From the NCBI RefSeq assembly GCF_029867415.1, contig NC_081183.1, positions 191,363,563 through 191,427,562 on the forward strand: a stretch of DNA of 64,000 bases, in the 5' to 3' direction. The position numbers and the translations under genes are program-made. Positions 26,383-38,877 of the stretch are shown piece by piece (within the stretch, counting starts at the first letter, position 1; each line of letters starts with the position of its first letter). Under the pieces are notes generated by a model. The model saw only the letters and a program-made list of their open reading frames with translations. It was not told the DNA's origin and did no database searches. Origin of the DNA: Vicia villosa (taxonomy: Eukaryota; Streptophyta; Magnoliopsida; Fabales; Fabaceae).

Positions 26383-26533
26383 TTATATATCCAACTTTAA
26401 AAGTTGGGTAAGGTTATCTCTAGTGTAAAATGCTTTGAAAATAATAAATGATTATATTATTTAATAAATAATTAAATATGTTAAAATTAAATGGTAGTAT
26501 GTTGTAATTGGTTGAAGGTACATTACCAACTTT
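26383..26533. repeat. Direct second copy of the inverted repeat's centre
   Basis: 26383-26533 repeats 26116-26266 at an offset of 267 bases with only a few changes (for example 'ggttacctctaatg' against 'ggttatctctagtg'). Confidence 0.9.
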
Positions 26534-26539
26534 TTGTGA

Positions 26540-27128
26540 TGGATAGAGAAGTTGTCTCCTAAAAAATAATGGAATCATCAGCAAATATCTAAGGATAATA
26601 TAATACTCCATTTGTGAGATTTGTTGGCGTAGTCCATCAATAGCAATATCAAAAAGAGAATCTCGAATTTATGCAGCTTACACACGCTTAAAAACTACTT
26701 CTTATATTATGGTCATGTCAAACTTTATGCCGATATCTTTGCTAATAAAATCGCTAAGATCAAAATTCAAAATTATATTACTAAGACCATCCGTAACCAT
26801 GTCCAAAATCAGAGTCCATACCACATACCCCATTGTCTTTCAATATAAGATTTTACAACACACAACATTAAATTTGAGAAACCACAAAAGCGTACGAGAT
26901 AGACTTTACTTTTAAGTACAAACTCAATCCATCAACCCTAACAAATAAAGAGTCCGCTATTCATTGAAAGTCTTAAAAAAAGAATTTCACAAACCACAAT
27001 AGCTTCTACTATCATTCACAACTCCTTATCAAATTAAATAGTTATCTCATTTGTATGAATCAACTAATATATCATTAAATAAAAAAGAAATTTTACAATA
27101 TATCGAAATAGAAAGAACTCTATACTAA
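26540..27128. other. Intergenic DNA, nothing recognised
   Basis: I see no supported gene or repeat here. Confidence 0.35.
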
Positions 27129-27294
27129 TTTTTGCATATGAAAAATAGCAAAACGAAAATATTTTCAAATTAGTACCTAATTAAAAATGTCATATGCCAT
27201 CATCATCATCATTTTTGCATAGGAAAAATAGCAAAACGAAAATATTTTCAAATTAGTACCTAATTAAAAATGTCATATGCCATCATCATCATCA
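27129..27294. repeat. 83-bp tandem duplication
   Basis: Two nearly identical units (27129-27211, 27212-27294) begin TTTTTGCATA and end in CATCATCATCATC. They differ at about one base, so the duplication is recent. Confidence 0.93.
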
Positions 27295-27299
27295 TTATC

Positions 27300-28220
27300 T
27301 TAAATAATACAAATCCAAAATTAGGATCAACTTCATAATATTGTATCTAAAGAGAGATCTAGAAGTACATAGTATAGTTTCTAAATCATAAAACAACCTT
27401 TTTATACATTTATTATTATTAAATTAAATCCAAAATAGAAAATGACATGTCCTCTATTTGGCTTTCTTATATATATATTTTATATTTGTTGGCATCTTTA
27501 GTTAGAAGGAAGACTTAATAACTGTACAAGGGTGGGTGCATATATATAATATTCAAATTTCAAGTTTCTTTTTGTCATTCGAACGTTACCTCGGATGCAA
27601 ACGAAGCAACCACAAACATAAAGTGGCCCTTGTGTTAAAAGTTTCTTGAGACGATATCACATCATTGTTAAGCACTTTGAAGTTGAGTTTAAGTGGACAT
27701 TAACTAGTTACATCAACAAAGTTTTAACAGTGTTTATTCTAGGTATGTGATTGAAACTTTCTTTCATCCAACACCCTTCTAAATCTTACCAAACTAGAAA
27801 ACGAAACCACTTCACTTTTTACACTTGATCTTTTATTGACATACTCGTCTATTTATTCTCAATCTTCATTAATATAAGTGGAATTTAATTGACAAGAAAG
27901 TTAATGAATGTAACTTTTAAATTTGAAAAATTAAAGAGAAAGAGAAAGCAAATGTCATACTCTTCACAAATGTTGTGATGTATCTATCATCTCTTAGTTT
28001 AATTATAATGGTATTAATACTGATTATCTTAACCAAGAAGTTACCATTACCATTCATCCTCCTCTTTCGACATATTCTGGTATTAGGACGACTTAACTAG
28101 GTTCAATAGTTTCATGAATAAGATAAAATACTATTATGTTTCAAATTCTCTTTAAACACTATCATGAAAAATCTCTTTCACAATGGTTGGAAAATGGTAC
28201 CATCACGCGGATATACCGTT
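27300..28220. other. Intergenic DNA, nothing recognised
   Basis: I see no supported gene or repeat here. Confidence 0.35.
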
Positions 28221-28229
28221 GTTAGTAAG

Positions 28230-28764
28230 TAGGGGTGAGAATAGGTCAGGCCGGCCACCAGGGGCCTATGGCCTAGCCTATATATATAAGACCAGGGCAG
28301 GCCAGACTTATTTAACAAAAAGGTCAGGCTTAGGCTTTTTTAAAAGCCTATTTAATAAAATAGGTCAAACTTAGGCTATTAAAAAAAGTCTATCAACCCT
28401 TATAGGCCGGCCTATATTTTCATGTATATTAAAAATAGGCTAAATAGATCGACTTATATTTGCATGTTTATTAGAAAAAGGCTAAACGACAAACCTATAT
28501 ATGAACATATATTAGAACAAATGCTAAATAGGACGGCCTATATGTGTATATATAAGACGACTTATAAGGTTTCTTAAATAATATGGATTAATTGAAAACC
28601 ATAATGAAAAATAGGCTTTTAAATATGCTTCAGGCCAGGCCAGACTCTTAAAAAGGCCAGGCCAGACCAAAAAAGAGAGTCTATTATAGGCCACGGGCCT
28701 TTTAAGTTTATCGTAGGCCAGACTCAGGCCTTATAAAGCCTAGCCTAGCCTATTTCCATCCCTA
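28230..28764. mobile_element. hAT non-autonomous element, 535 bp
   Basis: Terminal inverted repeats are TAGGGGTGAGAATAGG (left) and CCTATTTCCATCCCTA (right, reverse complement TAGGGATGGAAATAGG). The 8-bp duplication is TTAGTAAG at 28222-28229 and TTAGTATG at 28765-28772 (one mismatch). Subterminal 'ggccaggcc/ggcctggcc' words occur repeatedly near both ends. It contains no coding sequence. Confidence 0.88.
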
Positions 28765-28772
28765 TTAGTATG

Positions 28773-29080
28773 GTGTGGTTGTAAGTTCGTTATTTCTATC
28801 ACAGTCTGGAAACCATTATTGAAAGGCAGCATGCATGCCACTTATCACAACGGTTATACTTATATACTGTTGTGGTACTTACACGTAGGTACTGGGTTCG
28901 AAACCCATCAGCACAAATTATGTAAATCATAAATGACCTTTGATAACGGTTACAATATATAACCGTTGTGAAAAATGCCCAGAGTTTATTATATAATATG
29001 TAGATTGCGTATTTTCCATACACATCACTAAAGTAATAAAAGCTTTCAAATTGATGAAGAAGTCTATAATATGAAAATTA
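28773..29080. repeat. Inverted 'caacggtta/taaccgttg' repeat remnant
   Basis: CACAACGGTTATACTTATA (28848-28866) and 'ttacaatatataaccgttgtg' (about 28950-28970) are inverted, as in the ends of small legume MITEs. GGGTTCGAAACCC between them is a coincidental B-box-like word. Confidence 0.35.
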
Positions 29081-29087
29081 AGTTATT

Positions 29088-29167
29088 CTTGAAAACCAAC
29101 TTAAACAAACCAACTTAAACAAACCATTGTTTTTTCTTGAAAACCAACTTAAACAAACCATTGTTTG
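29088..29167. repeat. Short tandem repeats of CAACTTAAACAAAC
   Basis: TTCTTGAAAACCAACTTAAA recurs at about 29089 and 29135, with an inner extra copy of CCAACTTAAACAAA. Confidence 0.85.
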
Positions 29168-29169
29168 GT

Positions 29170-30830
29170 GAGATTGTGGAAAGGCTGGTCGTAGACAAAG
29201 TTGGGAGTTTTCAAATTAACGCTTAGCTAATGAAAATCACTCAGACAAGAAATTGGTGGGATCGGATGGATTGCCACACATGAATATTTGGAGCAGTTTA
29301 TTGTGGATATCAAGGTTATTGGATCAAGATATTTAGGGATCTTGTTTTTGTTAGCAGTTTGAATGTCTGCATCAATAGAGAGATTCATCGTGTGATAGTT
29401 CGTTGTAATCAAAATGCTTTATCAAACTTACCAAAATAGTAGAAGATCGTGATTTTCCCAATGTTTCTTTAACACAATTGAAGAGTTAAGTAGACAAAGT
29501 GAGGACGAATGTTGAACCACTATATATCTTTGTGTATCTTCTCCTTCTTCCCTTACCTCCATTAATTTTCTAGCATTCTTTAATATCGCTATTACATTAG
29601 TGCATTATTGCATCATTTGTATGTCATTTAGACTAGACCATGCTTATAGAGATTTGATGTGTAAGCTTAGGTCTGGGATGCATCAATCTTATTGGATTAT
29701 CATAAAGTCAATTATGTCTTAAAAGAACATCCATGTAAAGAGTTTCTAAATCTAGCGGTTTTGGTTGTCTTGTAATTGACTTGCATTAGAAGCAATAAAG
29801 TCCTTAGTGATATCATGTAATATTTCACATGGTTTAATTTATAGAGTTGCTTCCAAGCTCTCTTATTATTGTGTTTTGCTTCAGTGTTTCTTAAAATATC
29901 CGAGTTTGTTTATGGGACATAAAATATTTTTGAAGTTGTCTTTTAGAGGATAGTTCTATTCAATCTCTCCCCTATTCTAGACCTCTTTGTGTGCATACTC
30001 TCATCCAACTATTTCAAGGTTGCCATGTAACAACTGAAGGGAAAGGAGCGTTTCCTGTCCAGGTACCATAGGTAGTAGTGGAGTTCAAAGTGATGGTTCG
30101 CTTGGGTAGAACTGTTACGTAGACCCAAAGAATGGAAGCGTTTGGAATTCTCCTTGACCGGTTCTCAATGGAGCAGGATCTTGTTGCGAAGGATTAGAAT
30201 GAGATGCTACTAGGACTGAATCACCCCATGCTTAAAGATAGTAGAAAGGCGATGCTTTAACGACTTCATCAGCTTCAGCGGCGGCTTCCCATTGAATGGA
30301 GGATCGAGTGGCATTGGATGCCACCATTATTGATGAATCTAAGGATGTATCTGTTGGAGGCTGAAACTTCAAGGAAGCAGACAAAGAAACGGAGATCTAA
30401 ACCTTCTAGGAAAGGAGATATAGATTTGGATCGAAGGCAATTTAAACGTATAAATAAGTGGGAATCAGATTTTGATTCTCATATACGACATTATTATTTT
30501 GTTATCGAATCAGAGTTGTTCGGTGAAAGATGAAATAGTGCTTTGCTACAATGGTCTTGGGATTCTGATGTAGTGGAGAATGAAAAGTGATGTGAGGGTT
30601 GAAAAAGATTTTTTTATATCTGAGAATGACACACTTTCTCTTTTATATAATGAAAACGATTTAAACCGAAAACAGATTATGGTCAGCCGTCAAATTGATC
30701 TGGACAGTTGATAAAGTTTCAAAGGTGGAATTGTCAACTCTATGTCAAAGTAGAGAAACACTTGTTTCTTGCATGCACTTTTTTGCATTGCCTCTGGACC
30801 TTTCGTCTGGCCGAGCAGTCCAAAATAGCT
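29170..30830. other. Intergenic DNA; one unrecognised lysine/arginine-rich frame
   Basis: Around 30050-30540 the sequence is less AT-rich and has a frame with KRRSKPSRKGDIDLDRRQFK that I cannot assign. It may be a decayed gene or retroelement leader. Nothing else stands out. Confidence 0.3.
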
Positions 30831-30868
30831 ACATGTTAGAACATATTAATTATCTAAACTATTTTGTA

Positions 30869-31695
30869 TAACATGAGATGTGGTTACAAATTTATTGGAC
30901 GTGCGCAACTACCCATTAGGTAATAATACAAGATGAATTAACTCTCCATAAGAGATACAACATATGTAGTAACACAATCAAACCGTTGGGGAATTAAAAT
31001 ATAGGATTCTCTCTTTCTGATCACGTTTAGCTTTTCTCTTTATGCTTCTGGTGATACTCTATGCTCCAAAGTTTCCTCTTATTCTCTCTCAACCCACCTC
31101 TCTTAACCCAACTTTTCTTTCCCAAATACCTTTTTCCCCATGTGGTCCTTTATATCACATGCACCTATCCCATCTCCTTTTCAATCATTAACAATAAAAC
31201 ACCATTTATTAAACATCATTTATAATCCTCATCAATTAACATTAAATCTAATCAAGAGATTCAGCTCAAGTAATTAATCAAGTTCAATTATGACTAATCA
31301 AAAAGGTGATTTTCCTCAATATGGTGTTCATGCTATATATCCTATTTTGGATAAAATTTGCAATGTATACAAATTATGTATCTCTCTGGACCCTGTATCT
31401 TTAAGCATGGAGTTGGAGTGGAGACATGACATGTGCACTAGTGGAGGGTTTCATCATTAGCATGTGATGCTAGCTAGATAATTACATAAAGATAGGAAAT
31501 GCAAACTTTTAGGACAATAAGTAATGGCATGTGATTAGGCTCCTTAGTTATAAAAGCTTGTTTCATGTTTGAGAATTAGATTCATGGAAACATACTTACA
31601 AACGTTAGTGAAATGTGAAATATCCATGCTGTAAAACGCATCTAATCACTTAATAACATGATTACTCTTGTGAATCATAACTCTAATCCAGATTT
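30869..31695 (+). repeat. Dispersed segmental duplication, copy A
   Basis: This block matches 38878-39455 in the same orientation. Shared words include TATTGGACGTGCGCAAC, CTTTCTGATCACGTTTAGCT, ATGTGGTCCTTTATATCACA, AAACACCATTTATTAAACAT, GGCATGTGATTAGGCTCCTT, ATCCATGCTGTAAAAC and ACTCTAATCCAGATTT. Copy A holds about 250 bases (31260-31510) absent from copy B. No protein-coding frame is shared. Confidence 0.9.
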
Positions 31696-31699
31696 AATA

Positions 31700-32465
31700 G
31701 GACTCATCATATATGAATATTTGCCTTTTTTTTTTTAATATAGACTCGCCAAAATTAGACAAGCCTCTTTATTAACATCAAGTTTCTATTTGAATTATAG
31801 AGACACATTAGAATTAGTCAAATTAGTCAAAGTTATTTAGTTTTGCATTTTGTCTCTCTAAAAAGTTTTGTTATAAAATGGTTTTCATAAACTTATTAAA
31901 TCACATTTTGATTCCTCCGATGATAAATTTTACAATTTTAATAACAGTATTAGCGACAGTTTTAACAAAAGTTTATTATTAAATGACTGGATTAGTGACA
32001 GTTATAACATGAGGAACCAAAAATAAAGACAGAAAAAATTAAGTGGACCATAGTAAAAATTTCTTAATTTAAAAAGACTTTAAACATATTTAACCCAAAA
32101 AGATATTTACAGACAATATTTACATATTATTCACTAAAAAAAATCATTACATCAACATCCAAAATTAAACTTTCGTTTTTATATTATATAGTATGATTCA
32201 ACTTCTTATAACTAATCCAATTTTTATTAATTTTTAGTTTAATTGGTCTTGGAGTTACTTAATTTAATTTAAATTTTTACTTTACTTCATTTTTCAAAAA
32301 CTATTTTGTTAGTCAATTTGGTCATTTCTCTTAAATTTTGCCCAAAAACACTAGTGCTTATGTGACAATTCTGTTAAAAGAATTGGATAAGATGAGTCAG
32401 CAAACCTCATTTAAACTTGTATTCTTATTCATTTTAAAGCGTTTTTGAAGTTTGCAGTGTTATGC
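31700..32465. other. Intergenic AT-rich DNA, nothing recognised
   Basis: I see no supported gene or repeat here. Confidence 0.35.
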
Positions 32466-32473
32466 ATTTCTTG

Positions 32474-33072
32474 CAGGGCCGGCCCTAGGGATAGGCCACC
32501 AAGGCTACCGCCTAGGGCCTCACTTTCTTAATATTTATATAGTATTAATTAATTGATTTTTTTAAATAAAAATTTAAATCAATTTTTAATTAAATAAATA
32601 ATAACATATATTAAAAATTTATATTAATAACAATTATTTAAGGTGTATATTTTATTATTGATAAATTTAAAAATTAAAGTCGTTTTAAATTTTTTCAAAA
32701 TCCTGTATAAGTTTACAATGGTTTAACTGCATAAAATTAATAGGCCATATTATTGTTATTATTTAACTATAATCATTATTTTTTTTAGATCCTTTTTAGT
32801 CATCAACTTAATAGTAAACATTTTTGGACCCTTTGTCGTAACTCTTTTTGCTAACATTTTTGCAATAACGATTTTTTTTAAAATGGAAAGGAACGTGTTT
32901 AGATGTGTTGATTGTATTATCAATTGAAAAAAATATATATAATTTAATGATTTTACATCCTAAAAAACCTAAAATTAAAATATATTAATTTAAAATAAAA
33001 TTATTTTTATTATTTTTAAAAAATTAATTTAAAATTTCGCCTCAGGCCTCAAGATGTCTTGGGCCGGCCCTG
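32474..33072. mobile_element. hAT non-autonomous element, 599 bp, perfect 8-bp TSD
   Basis: The ends are CAGGGCCGGCCCTAGGGATA (left) and TTGGGCCGGCCCTG (right, reverse complement CAGGGCCGGCCCAA). The target duplication ATTTCTTG is exact at 32466-32473 and 33073-33080. The AT-rich interior has no coding sequence. Confidence 0.93.
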
Positions 33073-33080
33073 ATTTCTTG

Positions 33081-34100
33081 AGTTCTTTCATTTTCAATCT
33101 TATCCATACTTATTCATCTTCTTCTCAAGTTTTCCAATTTGTATCAAGAACATTAACACATACCAAAATTTTCTTCATCTTTAATTTTGAAAAATGTCAA
33201 AGATTTTTCAACAATGGTTCAATGTCAAACAATTAAAAAGTTTCGGGGACAATCGGAATGTGTTCTTAATATTGTGACAGACATGAACAATTTGAACTTT
33301 GTAAAAAAGTTTTGGGAGTGTAAAAATTAGATAAAACACATTGATAAGTGTTGTAATTTCTTCAAATAGTTAATGAAAGAACCTGAAAATCAAAATGCAG
33401 AAGAAGAAATTTTTTAGATAGAAGAATAAAGTTGTTTACACGAGATTGGTTTAAGTTGTCTAGGGTATTTGGAATTTTTAGTTTATGGATGAATTTAATG
33501 ATATTAACATTGTAGTGAACCTTGGTACTAGTTGGTTCCGTCCCTTTTTAGAGAAAGCTCATTTGCCAACTGAGCCAACCCTTTGAGGTTATATTAACAT
33601 TGTATTTTAAATTTGTTTATTGTTAGCAAATTTGGTGTAAAAAAATTATTTGAAGTTAATGAAATGTATTTTGCTAAATTATTTTATCAAAGCTGTGTTG
33701 GATTAATGAAACTATTTTGCTAAATATGCATTGTATAATTAGCGAATTATATATTTGAACTAAATGAAACACCGTTAATTAGAAGTTAAAGTTGTGCTGG
33801 ATTAATTTGAAGTTAATGAAATATAATTAAAAGTTAAACTATATTTGTTATATGTATTTGTTTGCAAAACCTGCGATATATGCAAATTTGTGTTTATATA
33901 CGAAACATGTTATAGTTTGTTTTGTAATGAATGCAAACTTTGTTATAATTTTTTACCAAATATAAAACATTGTTGATAAGATACTAAAATAGAAATTCAT
34001 TCAAATATCAGTAAATCTTGTTACATAGATGTTTCATTGACAAAATTATCAGTAAGACAAATATCATCCATTGAATTTTCAAAACTTACATCCAAATTAA
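33081..34100. other. Intergenic DNA, nothing recognised
   Basis: I see no supported gene or repeat here. Confidence 0.35.
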
Positions 34101-34104
34101 AATT

Positions 34105-35458
34105 TCTTTGGTACATTGGTAGATACATGTTGATAGTGATGTTCCAAAATCAGAACATGACATCAAGATAGATGTTATAACATCTGATCCTGATTCAGAA
34201 CAATATCATTCACCTTATACTTTTGCACACAGATAAATCACATAAGGACAACCATCACAAATCACGGGTTGAGAATGATATCTCAACTCAACTAACAATG
34301 TCAAGACAGATGTCTTAACATCTTTTGTTGACAAAACAGATGTTTACCAAACTGAAGAGTGTGCACAAAACTAATGCAGAATAATAAATAACACAAGTAA
34401 TTGTTAACCCAATTCAGTGCAACAACACCTAATCTGGGGGCTACCAAGCTAGGAAGGAAATTCACTGTTAGCAGTATTAGTTCAAAGCTTAAACAGTCTC
34501 AGTTTACAACTTCTCGCCTAATCACTACCCACCGCTACTTCTATCTAGAGGTCGAGATCTAGACCTAGGAAATCAACATCCCATTTCCAATCACCGCACT
34601 GGTAGAAGACAACTACAACCCATCAACTACATAAATAACTTGTTACAATCACAGCAACAAGGATCAAAACAAGTCACAATCCTAGTGACAAAATTTGTCA
34701 TAAACTATTGACAAAGGAAGACTACACTTCTAGTAAAATATACTTAGTTTTGCTTCACAGCTTCAACTAAGAATATAACTTGATCTTGCTTAAAAGCTTT
34801 GATCAAGAACAACACTCAACTCTATTATTAAAAGCTTAAAGAGTGAGGACAACACTCAACTTATTATCTAAAGGCTTCTGAGTTAGGACATAACGTCTAC
34901 CACAAGTATCAAAAAATACAAGGGTGACTTGCACACACGAGAGACTCTCAAAGCTGCAGACCTAAGACTTCCCCTAATTTTACAATTGTGTAATTTTTCT
35001 TTCATTAGGTTATGATTCTCTTTAAATAGTCTTTAGTAGTACATGGGCTTCGAAACTTCTACCCAAATATTACTTGATGCGCACGCTGAGAATTCAACAA
35101 GTTTGTAGAAAAATCTCTTCTAATCTTGGAAGAAATCTTCAAGTTTCCTAAATTGTCCAATCAACCAATTTTAAAAACTTTAATGTTGACTTGATTTGAT
35201 TCTCTAGTTCCATATTGAATCTTCTTGACCTGCAAATATTATTGAGATATATCTGAAAGAAGTATCACAAAATCAAATCAAATATGTCAATATTTAAAAT
35301 AGCCTGTACTAATGTTCTAGTTCAGAATGTCATGACATATGTTAGAACACCTGTCTTCAATGTAAGCACAAATTTTGTTGTTTCAGCATAATCAAGATGT
35401 CACGACATCTTGCTCAACATCTGACAAGAACCATGTTTTAGCAAAATTGTTGCCAACT
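34105..35458 (-). mobile_element. LTR of a copia (SIRE/Maximus-like) element, solo or remnant
   Basis: On the minus strand the block opens GTTGGCAACAATTTTGCTAA and contains repeated 'agatgtcgtgacatc / tgtcatgaca' words, as in large legume copia LTRs. The start is eroded and no gag-pol adjoins. Ends and TSD were not resolved, so boundaries are approximate. Confidence 0.5.
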
Positions 35459-35471
35459 TAAAATCATGGAA

Positions 35472-35738
35472 CTAACACAAATCAATGTCTTCACTAGCAT
35501 CATCTATTCTTTTGTTATAGTATAGTCTCACATCTATATCAGGGTTACAATTTGCTATCTTTTCTACATCAGGGTTACACTCTAGTCCCTCTTCTACTAC
35601 ATCAATGGTCTCTTCGTCATTAATGTCTTCATCCAATGAAATGAACTCTCCCTCAAGGTTATATTTTTCCAATTTATCTTCATCCAATATAGTGGTATAT
35701 CCCTCATAGTTGCCTTTTTGCATATTATCATTATTCAA
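35472..35738 (-). other. Unrecognised acidic open frame (88 aa)
   Basis: The open frame is rich in D/E/N and contains a doubled CNPD word (CNPDVEKIANCNPDIDVRLY). It lies between two LTR remnants, so it is more likely transposon-derived than a host gene. I recognise no family. Confidence 0.25.
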
Positions 35739-35740
35739 TG

Positions 35741-37042
35741 CGTTGTTGTTGAATTAGTAAAGCGGCAAGTAACAAAAGTTTTGAAAATATTTATCCGGGA
35801 AATTATCGTGTCCACAGAGATTAGTGCTACTGAATTGTCGTTCGACAGATTCTTAGCTCTTGAGCTTAGGTTAAATGGGTTTTACGGTAAAGTGCGGAAA
35901 TTAAAACTATAAACAGAAAATAAATACATTCTTGATAGATAATAACTTATCTAGTTTGAATCTAAACTACTCCTCACAACCTAAGATTTATCACTCCGCC
36001 GTACTCAATCTACAATACTCGTCAAAATCACCACATATCCCTCACATCATTGTCCATTTATGAAACACCGACGAGAGTTCAACTATATTGCTCTTTCGGC
36101 GATTTCCCAACCGATCGAACAACACAGAGACATTAAACTCCGATATTATGTAGATGTTAGCCCAAACCCTATGTCTAGAATCTAAAACTAACAGGTATTC
36201 TCCTAATCAAGATTCACGAAGCATATTTCTATAACAACACAAATCCGAAGCGATTAAGCAAAAAGATCAGAAAAACACCGATTAAGATTTGTAAAGCAAA
36301 CTTTATACAACTAGTAGAAAGAGTAACAAACATCCATGTGTTTAGAGTAATTTACATGCAAAATCAACAAAAGAGAAATACAAAGAAAAGAAAAGAAGAA
36401 AACCAAACATCTCACGGTTTATCATCGCAGATTGATGAGAAATCGACTCCTAATCATCCATATACAAGCTCCAATGTTGTTTATAAGCCTCAAAACTACC
36501 AAAAATGAAGTTTGATGAGTTGGGAACAAATACCTCAAAACATAACCTAAAAATGGGTTTTGGCCCTTTTAACTTAATTCTGCCCAGTTGATCTCGCTTA
36601 GCGATAGCAGAGCTTGCTAAGCGAACTCTGCTGCAACTTGAAAAATTCTTTCGATCATAACTTGAGAATCGTAACTCCGATTTGCGCCCGGTTCCAAGCG
36701 TTGGAAAGTTTATTCAATGCTCTATCTAAAAATGACTAAATGGCAACCAAATTGATGATTTTTATCATCCTTATTTTGAGCCTTATTCGTTGATGAATTG
36801 CTAAAAATTGCATTCTTGAAGCTTAGCCTTTGGATCTTATTACTCGATGCTCCAATTATGAATGAATACCTACAAAATGAATGAAAAACTATCAAACGGT
36901 ACACAAATGCACTAAAACTCAACTAAATCCTATTCATACATAATTATACAAAAGCGGGGGATTTATTCAAAGAATACAATACAAAAGAATCGATAAGTGC
37001 CACAAATCAATAGTGAAAATAAAGACATTTTGGCACTTATCA
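35741..37042 (-). mobile_element. LTR-like block, minus orientation
   Basis: Reading the minus strand, it starts TGATAAGTGCCAAAATGTCT at 37042 and ends near 'ttacttgccgctttac' at about 35750. In legume gypsy LTRs such an end often follows 'tgtggacacgata', and that word is present. Inner TTAGCGATAGCAGAGCTTGC/'gctaagcgaactctg' is also typical. The left end is uncertain and no TSD was found. Confidence 0.6.
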
Positions 37043-38205
37043 AAGAGCATTTGGCAGCTGGAAGTGCATTAAGCGCGATTTAATGCGGTTTAGTGTATTT
37101 ATAAGTGGAACCGCACTAAGCGCGCCCTGGTATGGCTTAGCACGGTCTGCGATTTTCAAATTGTATAAATAGCATTCTACATCAGAATTTAGGGGTGACC
37201 CATTTTTTAGAGTATGGTTTCACCAAATTTTCGTGGGAGCTCTAATTTTAGAGAGAAAACCATAATGTCGGTGTTGAGATGCTTAGAAGTCAACAAGGGA
37301 GGTTAAATCTTGAAGATTGGAAGTTGGATTCTCGTTGAATGTTGAGATATCAAGGTTAGAGTTGGTTCATATTCTCTCTTCTCCTTGTATGAAACCTTTG
37401 CTTGTTGGGATTTGGGTGACTTCAACATAGTTGTATGTATTTATTTTAAGTTTGTATTGTGAACTTTATTTTGATTCAATATAGATGTTAATCTTCTTTC
37501 ATGACATGTTTGATTTGTGTTGAGAAATATGTTTCAAACTATTGATCTAATATTTATCATCTATCGATAACCAGATGCTAGACATAGATTTGGGTGTTGA
37601 TATTCATTTTGTATTAGATTTTCATGTTGGTTGTTGTTTGATTTATTGAGACATCATATGTTAAACAACAGGTATAATCCTGCAACGTTGTTCTAGACAT
37701 AAATTGTGTTGACGAGTGATATGTGATTATAGAGATGATTAGCTTTATTCACATACTTAGATTAGGAGAATGCATATTGTTATAGATTTTTATTAATCAC
37801 GGGGTTATGTGTAATTTTTGCCTAATTTAGTATTGAGGACGTCTTTGCCTTTGTTAGATTCTAAACGCTAGGGATAGCTTTAGGTTTAACATTCACAAGA
37901 GTATCTATTCTTAATGCTCCATGTTGTTTAGTTGCGTGAGACATCATCGATGAGACAACGAGGTAGAACTCTCGTTGGTGCTTCAGACATGAACACTGAT
38001 ATGAGGGATACATGATGATATCGACGAATGTTTAGATTGCGTTTAACTGATTGGTAGAATGCTTATTCTATGGACGAATGAATTCAATCCCAAAAAGCTA
38101 TCCTCTTTCCTATATACTTTAAGTACATGTAAACAACTTTAGCACCCAAGCTTAAAAACGTGCTTACTTTTGATTGCTGCTTTACCGCAACAACACAATC
38201 TCTTT
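37043..38205 (+). mobile_element. LTR-like block, plus orientation, related to the one on its left
   Basis: It contains TATA-like TTGTATAAATAGCATTCTAC (about 37158) and AACTCTCGTTGGTGCTTCAG (about 37968). The latter aligns with AACTCTCGTCGGTGTTTCAT on the minus strand of the left block, followed in both by 'gatatgagggata' or 'gatgtgagggata'. The two blocks are diverged relatives standing head to head. Confidence 0.55.
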
Positions 38206-38209
38206 AACA

Positions 38210-38870
38210 CGTACTCTCTTTATTCTTCTACTATTTACTATTTGTTTATTTCCGCTATGATTTACTCTCAGGAAACTATTAACATGATCTTAATTGAAAA
38301 ATATATAAAATTAATCACGAATTTTAAATACTACAATTCACCTCTGTTCTTCTTATGTTTAAAGTTACTTCTCCAACATATTGATGTTTATATAAGGTTG
38401 TCGGTTTGAACTATGACCAATAAATATGGTGCAAGATGTGGAATGTCGTTGAATGAATATCAATGTCTAAGAAAGGGGCATGCCCTACTCCAATGTCGAA
38501 CTTCAATATGAACGAGTGTTTATTGTTGAACTGGGTTCCATATTGGACCGGTTTTATTAAGTCACTAAAAAGTATTCAAATAAATATTTCTCTTTTGAAA
38601 TTCACTGTATTTCCATTTTTGAGAATCATGCATTTTATGCCAATTGAGTTTTAGGAGTATTTTTCTCTCAAGAAAATACAGCAGAAGTATTCTACACCCA
38701 CGTCAAATAGATAGCCACGTTAGTAATGAATGTATAACATTATGTAAAATATTTATTTATTTGAAAATAAAATGTTAATTTTTATTATTTCATTTCAAAA
38801 TTATTTAGACCAATAAATCAGGGGCAGCATAGATGACTGAATGGGTTCCGCAGGAGAGGATCCATTTTGG
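38210..38870. other. Intergenic DNA, nothing recognised
   Basis: I see no supported gene or repeat here. Confidence 0.35.
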
Positions 38871-38877
38871 TTTTTTA

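Noticed and set aside
28885..28910. GGGTTCGAAACCC as part of a tRNA gene
   Set aside because: Only a T-arm-like palindrome is present; no acceptor, D or anticodon arms can be built around it.
30318..30533. 71-codon basic open frame as a gene
   Set aside because: It has no recognisable family, no splice or promoter context, and lies in transposon-rich DNA.
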